Assembly (NCBI RefSeq): GCF_034190915.1
Contig: NW_026947507.1
Coordinates: 18,658,501-18,722,500, forward strand
Direction: 5' to 3'
Length of the DNA stretch: 64,000 bases
From: Cavia porcellus
Lineage: Eukaryota; Chordata; Mammalia; Rodentia; Caviidae
Part shown: positions 11,200 to 19,887 of the stretch, piece by piece
Numbering within the stretch: the stretch's first letter is position 1
Layout of the letters: the number at the start of each line of letters is the position of its first letter
Translations under genes and position numbers: made by a program
Notes under the pieces: generated by a model
The model's input: only the letters and a program-made list of their open reading frames with translations
Databases searched by the model: none
What the model was told of the DNA's origin: nothing

Positions 11200-11780
11200 A
11201 GTTTTTAAGGCCATTAGTAATTATAGTCTTTAAAATCTAACTTATCTTTTTATCTCTCCTGAACTCTGAGGCTGGTAAGCCCAATCGAGTTTTTAATTGA
11301 TCTGCAAAGCTTAGGTTAATTTGAGTTATTAGGCTATAAAAGCCAGGCCATTGTCGGACCCCATGGATAAAAAGGGAGACCAAATCAGGGAAACTGCTAT
11401 CAGAGCTGACTCAGACTAAGTAGAAAACGCTTTTACTCATCTAATGAAAGTATCAACCATTATAACATTTATATCCTTGAAGTTTTAGGCTTTTTATTTT
11501 TGTAAAATCTATTTTTTAGTGTTTTTAGGCATAGTCTCACGATAACCAGTGGTTTTTATTTGTTGCAGTACTTTTAGATTTACCAATTGGCACTGAGGGC
11601 ATCTGAAGCTCACAGACTGGGCTAGCTTGATATTAGCCCCCGGGAATCTCTTGGAAGTTGAGCTGCCAGATGCTGGTCTTTTTAAGTGTAAATGGGCTCT
11701 GACAAAGAAAATAGGTGGGATCAGCAGTAATGTCAAGCTTATCTCAATCCCCACTGATTTTGGGGCTTTCTGGCTATCTT
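11200..11780 (-). pseudogene. pol: Integrase remnant
   Basis: Sense order: a zinc-binding-domain end with FRCPQC (about 11600), then KIDFTKIKSLKLQGYK at the start of the catalytic core, then SDNGLAFIA (about 11345-11370) holding the second catalytic Asp, and WAYQPQSSGE (about 11265-11290) holding the catalytic Glu. These pieces sit in different frames and are separated by stops. The core segment between the first and second Asp is much shorter than usual, so part is deleted. The enzyme normally inserts proviral DNA into host chromatin. This copy is dead, and its own insertion must have used integrase from another element. Confidence 0.85.
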
Positions 11781-11805
11781 TTGGAAGGTGGCATTTGTCA
11801 AATTA

Positions 11806-11818
11806 TTTTTTTTTTTTT
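11806..11818 (-). repeat. A-tract (13) in provirus sense strand
   Basis: Run of 13 T on the plus strand between the second RNase H copy and integrase. It is one of six sense-strand A-runs of 11 or more within the internal region. Confidence 0.95.
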
Positions 11819-11829
11819 CTATAACAAGA

Positions 11830-12510
11830 TCATCTTCTGCCCAATGGCTTATACAGCGGATAGTAGCCATTCTCTTTGGCATCTAAATGGCAGCCAACAA
11901 GTCCAAATTTGGGGAGCAATTTAATCCTTTGACTCCAGAAGACAATAAACCCCATTTTTGATAAAGACAACTTGAGGCCTCAGTGTGGGCAATGGGTTTA
12001 GCCCACTATGCTGATGTCTCTGGCTCTAAGATTTGTTCCCATAGAACCTAAGATTTTGTGTAACGGCAGCTCCCAAGACCCGCTTACCTTGATAGACGTA
12101 GCTGCTTCCATCAGAGAAGTAGGATGGAACTCTAGATAATGGCTTATCCACTAGATAAGGTCGAAGTCCCGTGAGGTGATCAATGACCTCAGTACAATTG
12201 TAGTGAGGCAACGAGGGGTCATCCTCAGGCAGCAAAGTAGCCAGAGTTTGAAGCCGCTGTTTCCAGAAATAGTGCCTGATAATGTATGGCTCAGGAATTA
12301 GACATCCGCAGTCTGATGGGGCCTTGATGAGAGTCTCCAGGGAACAGGAAGAAACAAGAGTTTGTGTCCAAAAGTCAATTTTTAAGCTTCCTTTATGAGG
12401 GGGCCACTGAGGAAATCACCACAGACAGGGTGGTCATCTGGTTGTTACAGAATCAAGTGTCTTGGAAAGGTAGACAACAGACCTCTGCCAGGGTCCCAAA
12501 CTCTGGATCA
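11830..12510 (-). pseudogene. pol: RT connection / RNase H module, second copy
   Basis: In sense order this module reads RSVVYLSKTLDSVTTR, a stop, PPCL, then ETLIKAP, TLLPEDDPSLPHYNCTEVID and FSDGSSYVYQGK...LGAAVT (catalytic Asp of RNase H in SDGSS), and later a tail resembling the RNase H C-terminus (MPKRMATIRC). The same landmarks occur in the first copy at 12640-13430, so the segment is a direct duplication about 0.9 kb downstream of its partner. The two differ by many substitutions and indels. This copy keeps the linker ahead of DGSS that the first has lost, but lacks the middle of RNase H. Neither can encode an enzyme. Confidence 0.8.
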
Positions 12511-12639
12511 GTCCTGTGGCTCCTAGAAATTTTGCACTTGTCTTTTAGTCACAGGGACTGGAATCTGTTAGATGGCTCACAACAACCAGTGCAGTCTTTC
12601 TTTGTGTAGACTGGTTTTGACAAGGTCGGGGGGACTCGC

Positions 12640-13267
12640 ATCAGAGCAGTTACTTTCTCGGCTGGCCCCTCTGATGAGATTGCTACTCTTTGAGAGGCCT
12701 GATCTGCCAAATTGTTTCCTCAGGTGAATAGCAGCAATCTGCCGACAGCCAGACTGTTGCCAGCAAATCTAGGATCTGTGGAGCCACCCCCCCTTTTTTT
12801 TAAATCTTTGCCCTGGCCGAGGTTAAGAGACCTCGCTCTTAATAGATTGCTCCATGTACATGTATAGTAGCAAAAGCATATCTACTATCTGTATAGATGT
12901 TTACCCTCTTTTTCGTGGCTAGTTTTAGTACCTCAGTCAAAGCAATGAGCTCCACCTTTTGGACAGAGATGCCAGGCTCTAACCGCTTAACCCAGAGTAC
13001 CTCCTTTTGGTGGTCACTGCTGCCCCAGCCACTCATCTGCCTCTGCCGTTCTGGATGAAGCTGCTTCCATCTGTGAAATTTCTCAGGTCGTTGTCAGGCA
13101 TAAGGGTGGCTGGGTTTAAAACTGAAGAAGTCTTGAAAACTATCAATTCTGGGTCTAGGAGCAGGGCCTAATAGTGTGAGATTTTAGCACTCACATTTTC
13201 AGGAGGGGTTTTGATAAGAGTCTCTAAACTGTGGGAGGTCACTACAGAAATCTTCCGTCCAAAAGTG

Positions 13268-13305
<38 letters not shown>

Positions 13306-13430
13306 CTCTTTTAAGTAGCATTGCCACAGCGGCCAGAATTTTAGGCATGGAGGCCACCCTCTTGATACTGGATTGAGCCTTTTGGAAAGATAGGCTATAG
13401 GCCTCTTTCAAGAGCCAATGTCCTGGGTTA
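12640..13430 (-). pseudogene. pol: RT connection / RNase H module, first copy
   Basis: Sense order: KGVLTQDIG (just upstream), RPIAYLSKRLNPVSRGWPPC, an A33 tract, [31 protein letters not shown], then [14 protein letters not shown], a stop and AGAAVTT, followed by [20 protein letters not shown] and [15 protein letters not shown]. The DGSS, E-L and TDSRYA motifs carry the RNase H acidic residues. About 30 codons normally present before DGSS are deleted. Multiple frame changes and stops kill it. The role in an intact virus is degrading RNA of the RNA-DNA hybrid during reverse transcription. Confidence 0.85.
13271..13303 (-). repeat. A-tract (33) inside pol
   Basis: Thirty-three consecutive T on the plus strand, read as poly-Lys codons in the sense frame, interrupting the connection domain right after the PPCL...AVAMLLK stretch. 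This is the longest of the internal A-runs. Confidence 0.95.
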
Positions 13431-14520
13431 GGACTCCTTTGGCAATGCCCCTGAGTTCATCTACGAACAAGGTGAATGGCTTGGTAACATCAGGGAGTCC
13501 CAGGGCTGGGGCCTCTGTCAAGGCCCACTTGAGCTGCCGCAAGGTCCAGTTTATATTTATCAGTCCAGTTTAGTGAGTTTTTTCCTTAAGGGAGCCCTAC
13601 AGGGGGTGAGCTGTTTCAGTAAAATTTAGAATCTACAGCCTGGAGTATCTGACAGCTCCCAGAAATTCGCGCACCTGTTTCTTAGTTTCTGGGAATGGGA
13701 TCTGCAATATAGCCTGGACACTTTTTTTGGACAAAATCCTCCTTTTTTTTTTTTTTTTTTTTGCAATTTGTAGTCCAGATGAGTCACAGCCTGACAGCGC
13801 AATTGTGCCCTTTTAGTCGAGACTTTATAGCCTAATTGCCCCAAAGTCTTTAACAGTTTCTCAGTTGTCTCTTGACAAGCTTACAAGCTTCTGTGGGGGT
13901 CGAGGCTATTAACAAGTCATCTATGTGCTGGAGGAGCACTATCTCAGGGTGGTTTTTTTTTTTAATTTTAAAAGATCTCTTGTTAATGTCTCATCAAAAA
14001 GAGTGGGAGAGTTCTTGTAACCCTGAGGTAAATGTGTCCGGGTCAGCTGTTTTTTTACCCCCGTATCTGGGTCAGTCCATTTAAAGGCAAAAAGGAGTTG
14101 ACTCACCAGAGTAAGTGGCAAGTGAAGAAAGCATCTTTCAGGTTCAGAACAGAGTACCAGGTGTTCTCAGGATTTGGCACTGTTGGGTATAGACTCAGAA
14201 CTCATGTATTAACTCTCCGAGATCCTGTACAGAGCGATAGTTATTTGTCCCTGGCTTCAGTGACTAGAAGCAAGGGCATGTTCCAGGGAGAGACACAAGG
14301 AATGAGAATATCATTGTCTCTTAGCCTCTGCATGTGGACTTTAAATCCCTTTCCGGGCCTGCAGGCTTATCGGGCATTGTCACAAGCAGAAGGGGCATGC
14401 TTGGGGTAAGAGCTCCATCAGAAGGGGGACTTGGCTGACTGCTAGCCCTGGAGGATTGTCTTCTGCCCAGACTTCTGGAATCTCCTGATTCCATTTGCCC
14501 AACAGTTTTAACTCTAAGTC
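13431..14520 (-). pseudogene. pol: Reverse transcriptase remnant
   Basis: The sense strand starts with VWAEDNPPGLA, continues with SVQDLGELI (RT fingers) and a segment [20 protein letters not shown] followed by [16 protein letters not shown], then VLLQHIDDLLIAS, where HIDD (GAT GAC at 13916-13921) occupies the catalytic YxDD position. It then passes LGYKVSTKRAQL and VTHLDYKL in the palm/thumb. Fragments lie in several frames, with in-frame stops and A-tracts of 11 (13953-13963) and 20 (13743-13762). The order is that of gammaretroviral pol. The product would copy viral RNA into DNA, but this copy is non-functional. Confidence 0.9.
13743..13762 (-). repeat. A-tract (20) inside RT
   Basis: Twenty T on the plus strand. 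The frame on both sides resembles RT, so the run is an expansion or insertion within pol. Confidence 0.95.
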
Positions 14521-15695
14521 AGTTGTGAGGACTCAGGTACGCTGGACAAATTTCCCAGTAGACGGTAATTTTTTAGTTTTAAAAGACCTTTTGTGCTATC
14601 TCTATCAACTGGCTGAGGGGCATTTTTTTTTTTAAACTCTCAAACCTTTGTAATCTTTTTTCTAACATGTGGGGCCGACTGAGTTGCAAAGAGACCAACT
14701 GGCGATACTAGGGAAACCCCCTTACCTCTGGATGTCCAATCGGCTTGGGACAAAAGGACAACATGGTTTTGGCATTCCATATCAGAGAGCAGGCTTTATC
14801 TGGATGGCACACCACCTTTTGTCCCAGGGTGCCACCTGGCAGGCCATCATTTTACTGAAATTACATACTTAACAAAAAGAAGCTTTTTCATAGGTAACAA
14901 AATTGTGCCATATAATCTCCCAGAGGTCCACAGCACATGTGAAAACTTATATCTTATCTCTATTATCATCTATAATCTCATATTAATGGAAACACTTTGC
15001 AGCAAAGGTTTAGAATCTTATAAATAAATCTATCAAAACTGATCTAATACTGTCAAACTTTGAACACATTTACTTCTTGTCAAACCTGTTGTCTTCAGTA
15101 CTATAAACCAAGACAAAATTTATATCATCTCAAGCTTTTTATAACTTATAATATACCTCTAAGTTTTATCTTTTTTTACATTTTGGCACAGCAGACATTT
15201 TACTTGAAGACAAACCACCTTTTTTGTCCCTCCTTTTTACTATCACCAGTCAATTATCTTTTTTTTTTTTTCGCTTCTCAGACAACATTAAAACTCTCAA
15301 CAAAACCCTTGAAGTTACCTTCTAGTAGTCTAAAACATATTTAATTAATTTTATGTCTTTTTACCACATTAAAATGCTGGGTTTTTTTAAAGCTATAACC
15401 TTTTAACTGGCTCAATTACAGTATGACCTGGTTTTTACTTGGTAAAGTTGATATGATTTTTAAAAACCATAAATATACACATATATGTGCACATATATTT
15501 ACTTTTTAACCAGAAAGAAAAATATTCCTTTTAAAAGGCATGCCAAGGTTGCAAGCAATCAGTTGAAGACTTACATATTAAACAAGGCGCCACAACATTA
15601 AAGACATAAACAAAGGGTGCTTTTTGCACAGTTTGGTGAGCTAAAGGAAATAATTTTTCTTATTATGAAGCTTGAATCTAATAAGCCATATGGAT
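14521..15695 (-). other. Provirus segment in the gag position, no gag recognised
   Basis: This 1.2-kb stretch sits where gag and protease should be. I found no matrix, capsid, zinc-knuckle or protease active-site motif in any minus frame. From about 14880 to 15600 it is much more AT-rich than the leader and pol, with runs such as ATATACACATATATGTGCAC. It may be heavily eroded gag or a non-retroviral insert captured by the element. A-runs of 11 (14623-14633) and 13 (15259-15271) occur on the sense strand. Confidence 0.5.
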
Positions 15696-15696
15696 C

Positions 15697-15733
15697 CTGC
15701 AACAGAAATGGGCAACAAGCCCCTAAGTTAGTA
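15697..15733 (-). promoter_or_regulatory. Possible splice acceptor with branch point
   Basis: On the sense strand a TACTAAC branch-point match (plus-strand GTTAGTA at 15727-15733) is followed by a pyrimidine-rich stretch and TTGCAG|G, with the AG at 15697-15698. Downstream of the candidate donor at 16251 it could form a small leader intron. Motif match only. Confidence 0.3.
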
Positions 15734-15999
15734 ACAAATCCAAACAGGCAAACAATTTTAAAGAACAAAAACACTGCACATCAATATCTAAATCCCTTTG
15801 TCCATTCTGGGCTCATAGAAGGGGTTCCTAGGAGAGAATGTTCTGTTAGATTTAGGGTAACCAAAAGGAGAACAATTAGAACAAATGGACAAACAAACAG
15901 ACATACAAGACGAGACAAGCTGCAGCAAAAATGGCCTTTGCCCAAAAATTAGTCAAATTTTGGGATCTGGAGGAATTAACAAATTAACCAACAGAGTGG

Positions 16000-16202
16000 T
16001 TCCTCACCCGGTGCAGAGTCACAAATGGCAAAAACCAATTGACTCTGTCCTCAGGAGGTTTCACTTCCCAAATTAAGGGCGTCCCCTTCCAAACGGAGCT
16101 GTTCCCCACCCGGGGCAGAGTCACAAATGGACAGAATTTGTCCTACAAACCAACTGACTCTGTCCTTGGGTGGTTCCCGCTCCCAAATTGAGGGCGTCCC
16201 CT
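16000..16202 (-). repeat. Imperfect tandem repeat in the provirus leader (two units)
   Basis: Plus-strand units at 16000-16088 and 16101-16202 share CACCCGG.GCAGAGTCACAAATGG, AACTGACTCTGTCCT and CTCCCAAATT.AGGGCGTCCCCT in the same order. The second unit has about 13 extra bases in the middle. Confidence 0.85.
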
Positions 16203-16245
16203 CAAAATTACAAATTGACCGCGGCCCAAACAAATCCTCCAGAGC

Positions 16246-16254
16246 ACTTACTTT
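16246..16254 (-). promoter_or_regulatory. Candidate splice donor in the leader
   Basis: The sense strand reads AAA|GTAAGT, a near-consensus 5' splice site about 40 nt past the primer site, where a gammaretroviral major donor is plausible. Confidence 0.5.
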
Positions 16255-16289
16255 CAAATGTTTAGAAATGAGTCTGGGGTCTTGCTTCC

Positions 16290-16307
16290 ATCCCGGACGA
16301 GCCCCCA
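16290..16307 (-). promoter_or_regulatory. Primer-binding site for tRNA-Pro
   Basis: The sense strand reads TGGGGGCTCGTCCGGGAT, the 18-nt complement of the tRNA-Pro 3' end, separated from the 5' LTR by two bases (TT). This is the classical gammaretroviral primer choice. It is fully intact, in contrast to the ruined coding region. Confidence 0.95.
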
Positions 16308-16309
16308 AA

Positions 16310-17384
16310 TGTTATAACTTGAGCCCCGGTATAAAATCCAAGGAGGCAAGAGACCGAAAATTTAGTGGCAAAGGCTTTATTTTCAGGCCTGGCGACCAGT
16401 CTCCGGGAGCCAATTTGGAGACCGTCCCCTAGAAGCTGCAGGGAGGACTTTAAAAAGGGGCTGGAGGAAAGGGAGGGGGGAGAGAAACAAAGAAACCTGT
16501 AGAGCCATCAAACTTGTTGACCCGAGTCTGGAAACTGTATTGCTGTCTATTTAGCTCTGACAATCTAGGGAGTTTCTGGTGTTTTTTAAAAATTATTTTC
16601 ATCCTGCAGACTGACATTATCTCAGAGTGGCACGTCTGCAGCAATATTTGGAGAAGAAAGTGGACAGTTAATTATCTCAGGACAGCTTGTCTTCGCTAGT
16701 GAGTGCGAAGGGGTCACAAGTTATGAGACGCTGGAACTTAAGTTTTACGAAGACCTGATATCTAACTCATTTGATATATACAGAACAAAAGGAAAGCACC
16801 GATTGGGGTTTGGGCCATAGTATTACCCGGTAATTTGTTTTAAGCTAAGCAGTTCTTAAAATTGGGGCAGGCTCATTTTACAACAGATCATCACCGGGTC
16901 AGGGGGAGGTCACCAGAAACCCAAATTCTTTATGGCCTAGATAGATAGGTGAGGGGAGAGGGAGGCAATAAGGCGCCATACAGAACAGAAAACGGCGGTA
17001 ATGTGTCAAGGTCAGGGTAAAGGGTTAAACTCACACGCAAATCTCTCTGCACACAAGCAGGTTACTTTAAACAAATGTAAATTAATTGCCATTCTAGTTT
17101 TTCTTAGCTCTTTAGCGGAGAATAGAGGCTCCTAGCAGTGATTAACAACCCTTGTTAGCTTGTTTTAGCACAGCTTCTGTAGTTTGTAGAGAGCAACAAT
17201 GGTTAACATATCAATTAGGTGAGATTTTTGCAATTCTTTACAGAGGAGAGTGTTGCTCAACAGATCAATTAGGTCCCTTAACATATCAGTTAGGGAAAAA
17301 AGATAAAACAAACACATTTAGTAAGCCCCTATACAGGTTTGCTATAATACACATATAACAAAGCTATTTTCTTAGGGTACAACA
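16310..17384 (-). repeat. Provirus 5' LTR
   Basis: Identical by eye to 9388-10462 across all 1075 bp. On the sense strand U3 starts at 17384, the TATA-like TTTTTAAAG is at 16448-16457, AATAAA at 16376-16381, and U5 ends at 16310 next to the primer site. It would drive transcription leftward through the provirus. Confidence 0.95.
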
Positions 17385-17389
17385 CAAAC
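17385..17389. repeat. Provirus target-site duplication, right copy (CAAAC)
   Basis: Perfect match to 9383-9387, directly after the LTR terminus ..GTACAACA. Confidence 0.9.
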
Positions 17390-17616
17390 ATCAATTCTTT
17401 CCAAAATAAATCATTAATTCAATGTACTTTCAATTTTTAAAACTATGATTTTTCGATTGTATTCTATAAGAAATAGTGTCAGACAACATAGTAGGAAAAA
17501 TCAGGTTAAAATTGAAGGAATAATTTAATCAAAACATAGTTTCCTAACAATGCTAATCTTTAAAAAGAAAATAAGTATAGCCTTGAACATAATTCACTAG
17601 TATTGTGGTGGAGTAA

Positions 17617-18160
17617 ATAATGGTCAGCTTGTAATGCCCAGCTGAACTGAATCAACATGGTGCTGGCTGTGGAAGGCCCACCTTAGGATTGCTGCCAACA
17701 ACATAAAAGGAGAACAGGAAGGGAAAACGGTGTACTGTTGATTCTCCTGGAGAAGCTTGTCGCACTGGTTTTCCAGACATGAACTCAGCTGTTCTCATCA
17801 TTGGAAGAATTTGGCTCCTTGCTGTCCCTGAGATGACTGGGATTCTCTTCAGGGAAGCTCTGGGCCTTACCCTGAGTGTTGCTTCCTGGTCCCAATGCAG
17901 ATATTTCAGACTGTTGGCACAGGCTTTCTAGCTTTCACCACTGATCTTTGGGCCTTCCCAGGGAAGATCTTTGATACAGATTTGCGTGAAACATTGATGT
18001 TGACTCTAGGCCCTCTGCTGGACTTGTGGAGAACATTGCCATGGACTCTAGGTCTTCAGCTGTGTTCTTTGGGTCCCTATGCATGGATGAAACTCCTGAA
18101 CTCTACTGCATTTAACATTTTGGATAATATTATAATACAACCCATAAGTTTTGTGTCCTG
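17617..18160 (+). repeat. Old LTR-like interspersed repeat
   Basis: GC-richer block beginning TGGTCAGCTTGTAATG and containing AACATAAAAGGAGAACAGG, with internal near-repeats built on 'ggact(c/t)taggtc'. General layout resembles the LTR fragment at 24319-24720. The 105-codon frame at 17895-18212 has no domain. Family not assigned. Confidence 0.35.
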
Positions 18161-18208
18161 TATTAAATTTATTCCCTTGCAAAGACTCACTACAATAAGT
18201 ATCAACTA

Positions 18209-18219
18209 CTAGATATTCT
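18209..18219. repeat. SINE target duplication (left)
   Basis: CTAGATATTCT, repeated exactly at 18348-18358 on the other side of the ID element. Confidence 0.9.
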
Positions 18220-18347
18220 TTTTTTTTTTCTTTTTCTTTTTTTTTTTTTTTTTTTGTCTTTTTCATTTTTATCGGTACCAGGGATCGAACTCACGACTGC
18301 CTGCTTGCAAGGCAGGTGCTTATACCGCTGAGCTAAATCCCCAGCCC
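18220..18347 (-). mobile_element. ID-like tRNA-derived SINE (young)
   Basis: The minus strand starts GGGGCTGGGGATTTAGCTCA (tRNA A box) and has GTTCGATCCC (B box), then GGTACCGATAAAAATGAAAA and a long A/G tail. It is flanked by a perfect 11-bp target duplication (18209-18219 / 18348-18358), so it was inserted by L1 machinery fairly recently. It is close to the copies at 58504 and 59372. Confidence 0.95.
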
Positions 18348-18651
18348 CTAGATATTCTAAAGTATGATAAATATAGCATTTTAACATTCAAAGAAATGAG
18401 AGTTATTGAAAAATTGGCACTGTGTTACATGACAAAAAACTATTTAAATTAGATGAAGATACAAGTATTGTAGAGTTTAGAAATATTACCAATATACCAA
18501 AACAAAATTATTGGAAGAAAAGTTTTTGGAAATATTAATTTGGGATAGTAAATGATAGTCAGTTGGACGCAGAAGTGTGAAACAAAGGGGATGCCAAAAA
18601 TTTCATAGGATTTTTAAAAAATTAAATCTTTGTAAAACAACAAACACAATT

Positions 18652-18790
18652 TGGGTCTTGATGCACACACATGTAATCTCAGCTACCTGGGAGGTTGAGG
18701 CAAGACCATCAAAAGTTTCAGCATAATATGGGGTTTGGCAAAAAACTACTTCAAGATAAAAGGAGGGCGTATTGTTGGGATTCATCCTTA
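18652..18790 (+). mobile_element. B1-like SINE, degenerate
   Basis: CTTGATGCACACACATGTAATCTCAGCTACCTGGGAGGTTGAGGCAAGACC-like order of 7SL-derived B1 text (A box, then the GGGAGG.TGAGGCA block). The 3' half is diverged. Confidence 0.65.
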
Positions 18791-19036
18791 TCTCTCTACA
18801 GATAAAATAAGGTAAGACTGTGGATGTAGCTTTCAGTGTCTGAATGCTTATCCAGCTCAACCAAAGAAACAACTTCAGTCTCCAATGCCACTCCCAGCCA
18901 CAGGGCGATTACAAAGACTGTGAGACAAAAAGCATTTGCAATCTATTTGACCACCAATTGTTCTATTTTACATATGCAAAGTGTTATTTTAATCAATGAA
19001 TTCATTGTTTTAAAAACAAAAGAAATAGAACAATTT

Positions 19037-19052
19037 GAAATTTAAAAATGTA
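19037..19052. repeat. L1 copy B target duplication (left)
   Basis: GAAATTTAAAAATGTA, repeated exactly at 21368-21383. Confidence 0.95.
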
Positions 19053-19887
19053 GAGAATTCATAACAGGACTCAAACCGCAAGGGAAATACTTCCCAGAAT
19101 CAATAACTGAGACTACTTCTTATTAAAAAGTTTCTGCATGTCAAAAAAAAAAAAAAAAATCTCCAGCATAGTGAAAAGAAAACCCATAAACTGGGAAAAA
19201 AATCTTAGTGAACTCCCCCTCAGACAAGGGACTTTTGTCTAAAACATATTAAGAATTTAAAAAACTCAGACCCCCAAAATTCAAAGATCCAATCCAAAAA
19301 TGGGCATCTGAGATGAATACACACTTCTCAGATGAAGAAATACAAATGGCAAATAAATACATGAAAAAAATGCTCATCATCATTGGTCATTAGAGAAATG
19401 CAAATTAAAACCACACTGAGATACCATCTCACTCCTGAAAGAATGTCCAGGATCAAGAAAACCAACAACAACAAATGCTGGAGAGCCTTAGGGGAAAAAG
19501 GAATTTTCCTACACTGTTGGTGGTACAACGTTTGTGAGGTCAGTCTGGAGAATTCTCACAAAGCTGGGATTGGAAGTCCAATTTGTTCTAGCTATTCCAC
19601 TTCTAGGCATATTCCCAGAAGAACTGAAAGCATCATACCACAGTGATATATGTGGACCTATGTTTATAGCAGCACAATTTGTCAGTTCTTGGAAACAACC
19701 TAAGTGTCCATCAACTAAGAAATGGATAAAAAAGTTGTGGTATTTCTATACAATGGAGTACTACTCAGCTATAAAGAAGGATCACATTGAGATATTTATC
19801 AATAAATGGGCTAAGCTTGAAAACATACTCATAAGTGAAATAAATCAAACTCACATGTGTGAATACCGAATAGTTTCCCTAGTATAG
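19053..19887 (+). pseudogene. L1 ORF2 C-terminal part (copy B), broken
   Basis: Encodes ORF2p C-terminal text: [20 protein letters not shown] (near 19380-19440), a decayed cysteine motif ([19 protein letters not shown], where Cys, His and Cys positions are partly lost) and CPSTKKWIKKLWYFYTMEYY near 19700. An A-run at 19143-19159 and several stops interrupt the first 300 bp, and a frame change falls near 19560. Endonuclease and RT are absent by truncation. Not functional. Confidence 0.85.

Larger units (their letters stand above)
15734..16289 (-). other. Provirus leader (5' untranslated region)
   Basis: This is the GC-richer leader downstream of the primer site. It contains two imperfect direct repeats (16000-16088 and 16101-16202) and a splice-donor match. 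It has the position and length of a packaging region, but no structure was computed. Confidence 0.55.
9388..17384 (-). mobile_element. Gammaretrovirus-like (class I) provirus, defective, with identical LTRs
   Basis: The 7997-bp insertion is bounded by TG...CA LTRs of 1075 bp and by the duplicated pentamer CAAAC (9383-9387 and 17385-17389). It reads on the minus strand: 5' LTR 16310-17384, tRNA-Pro primer site, leader, no recognisable gag, broken pol (about 14520-11200), env transmembrane remnant, polypurine tract and 3' LTR 9388-10462. The two LTRs showed no difference when read side by side, so integration was recent, yet the internal region carries stops, frameshifts, deletions, a duplicated RNase H module and expanded A-tracts. 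It therefore cannot make its own proteins and was most likely mobilised in trans. The primer site, pol motifs and 5-bp duplication support gammaretroviral affinity. Confidence 0.95.

Noticed and set aside
14032..14409. 125-codon plus-strand frame inside the provirus
   Set aside because: It is antisense to recognisable RT sequence on the minus strand.
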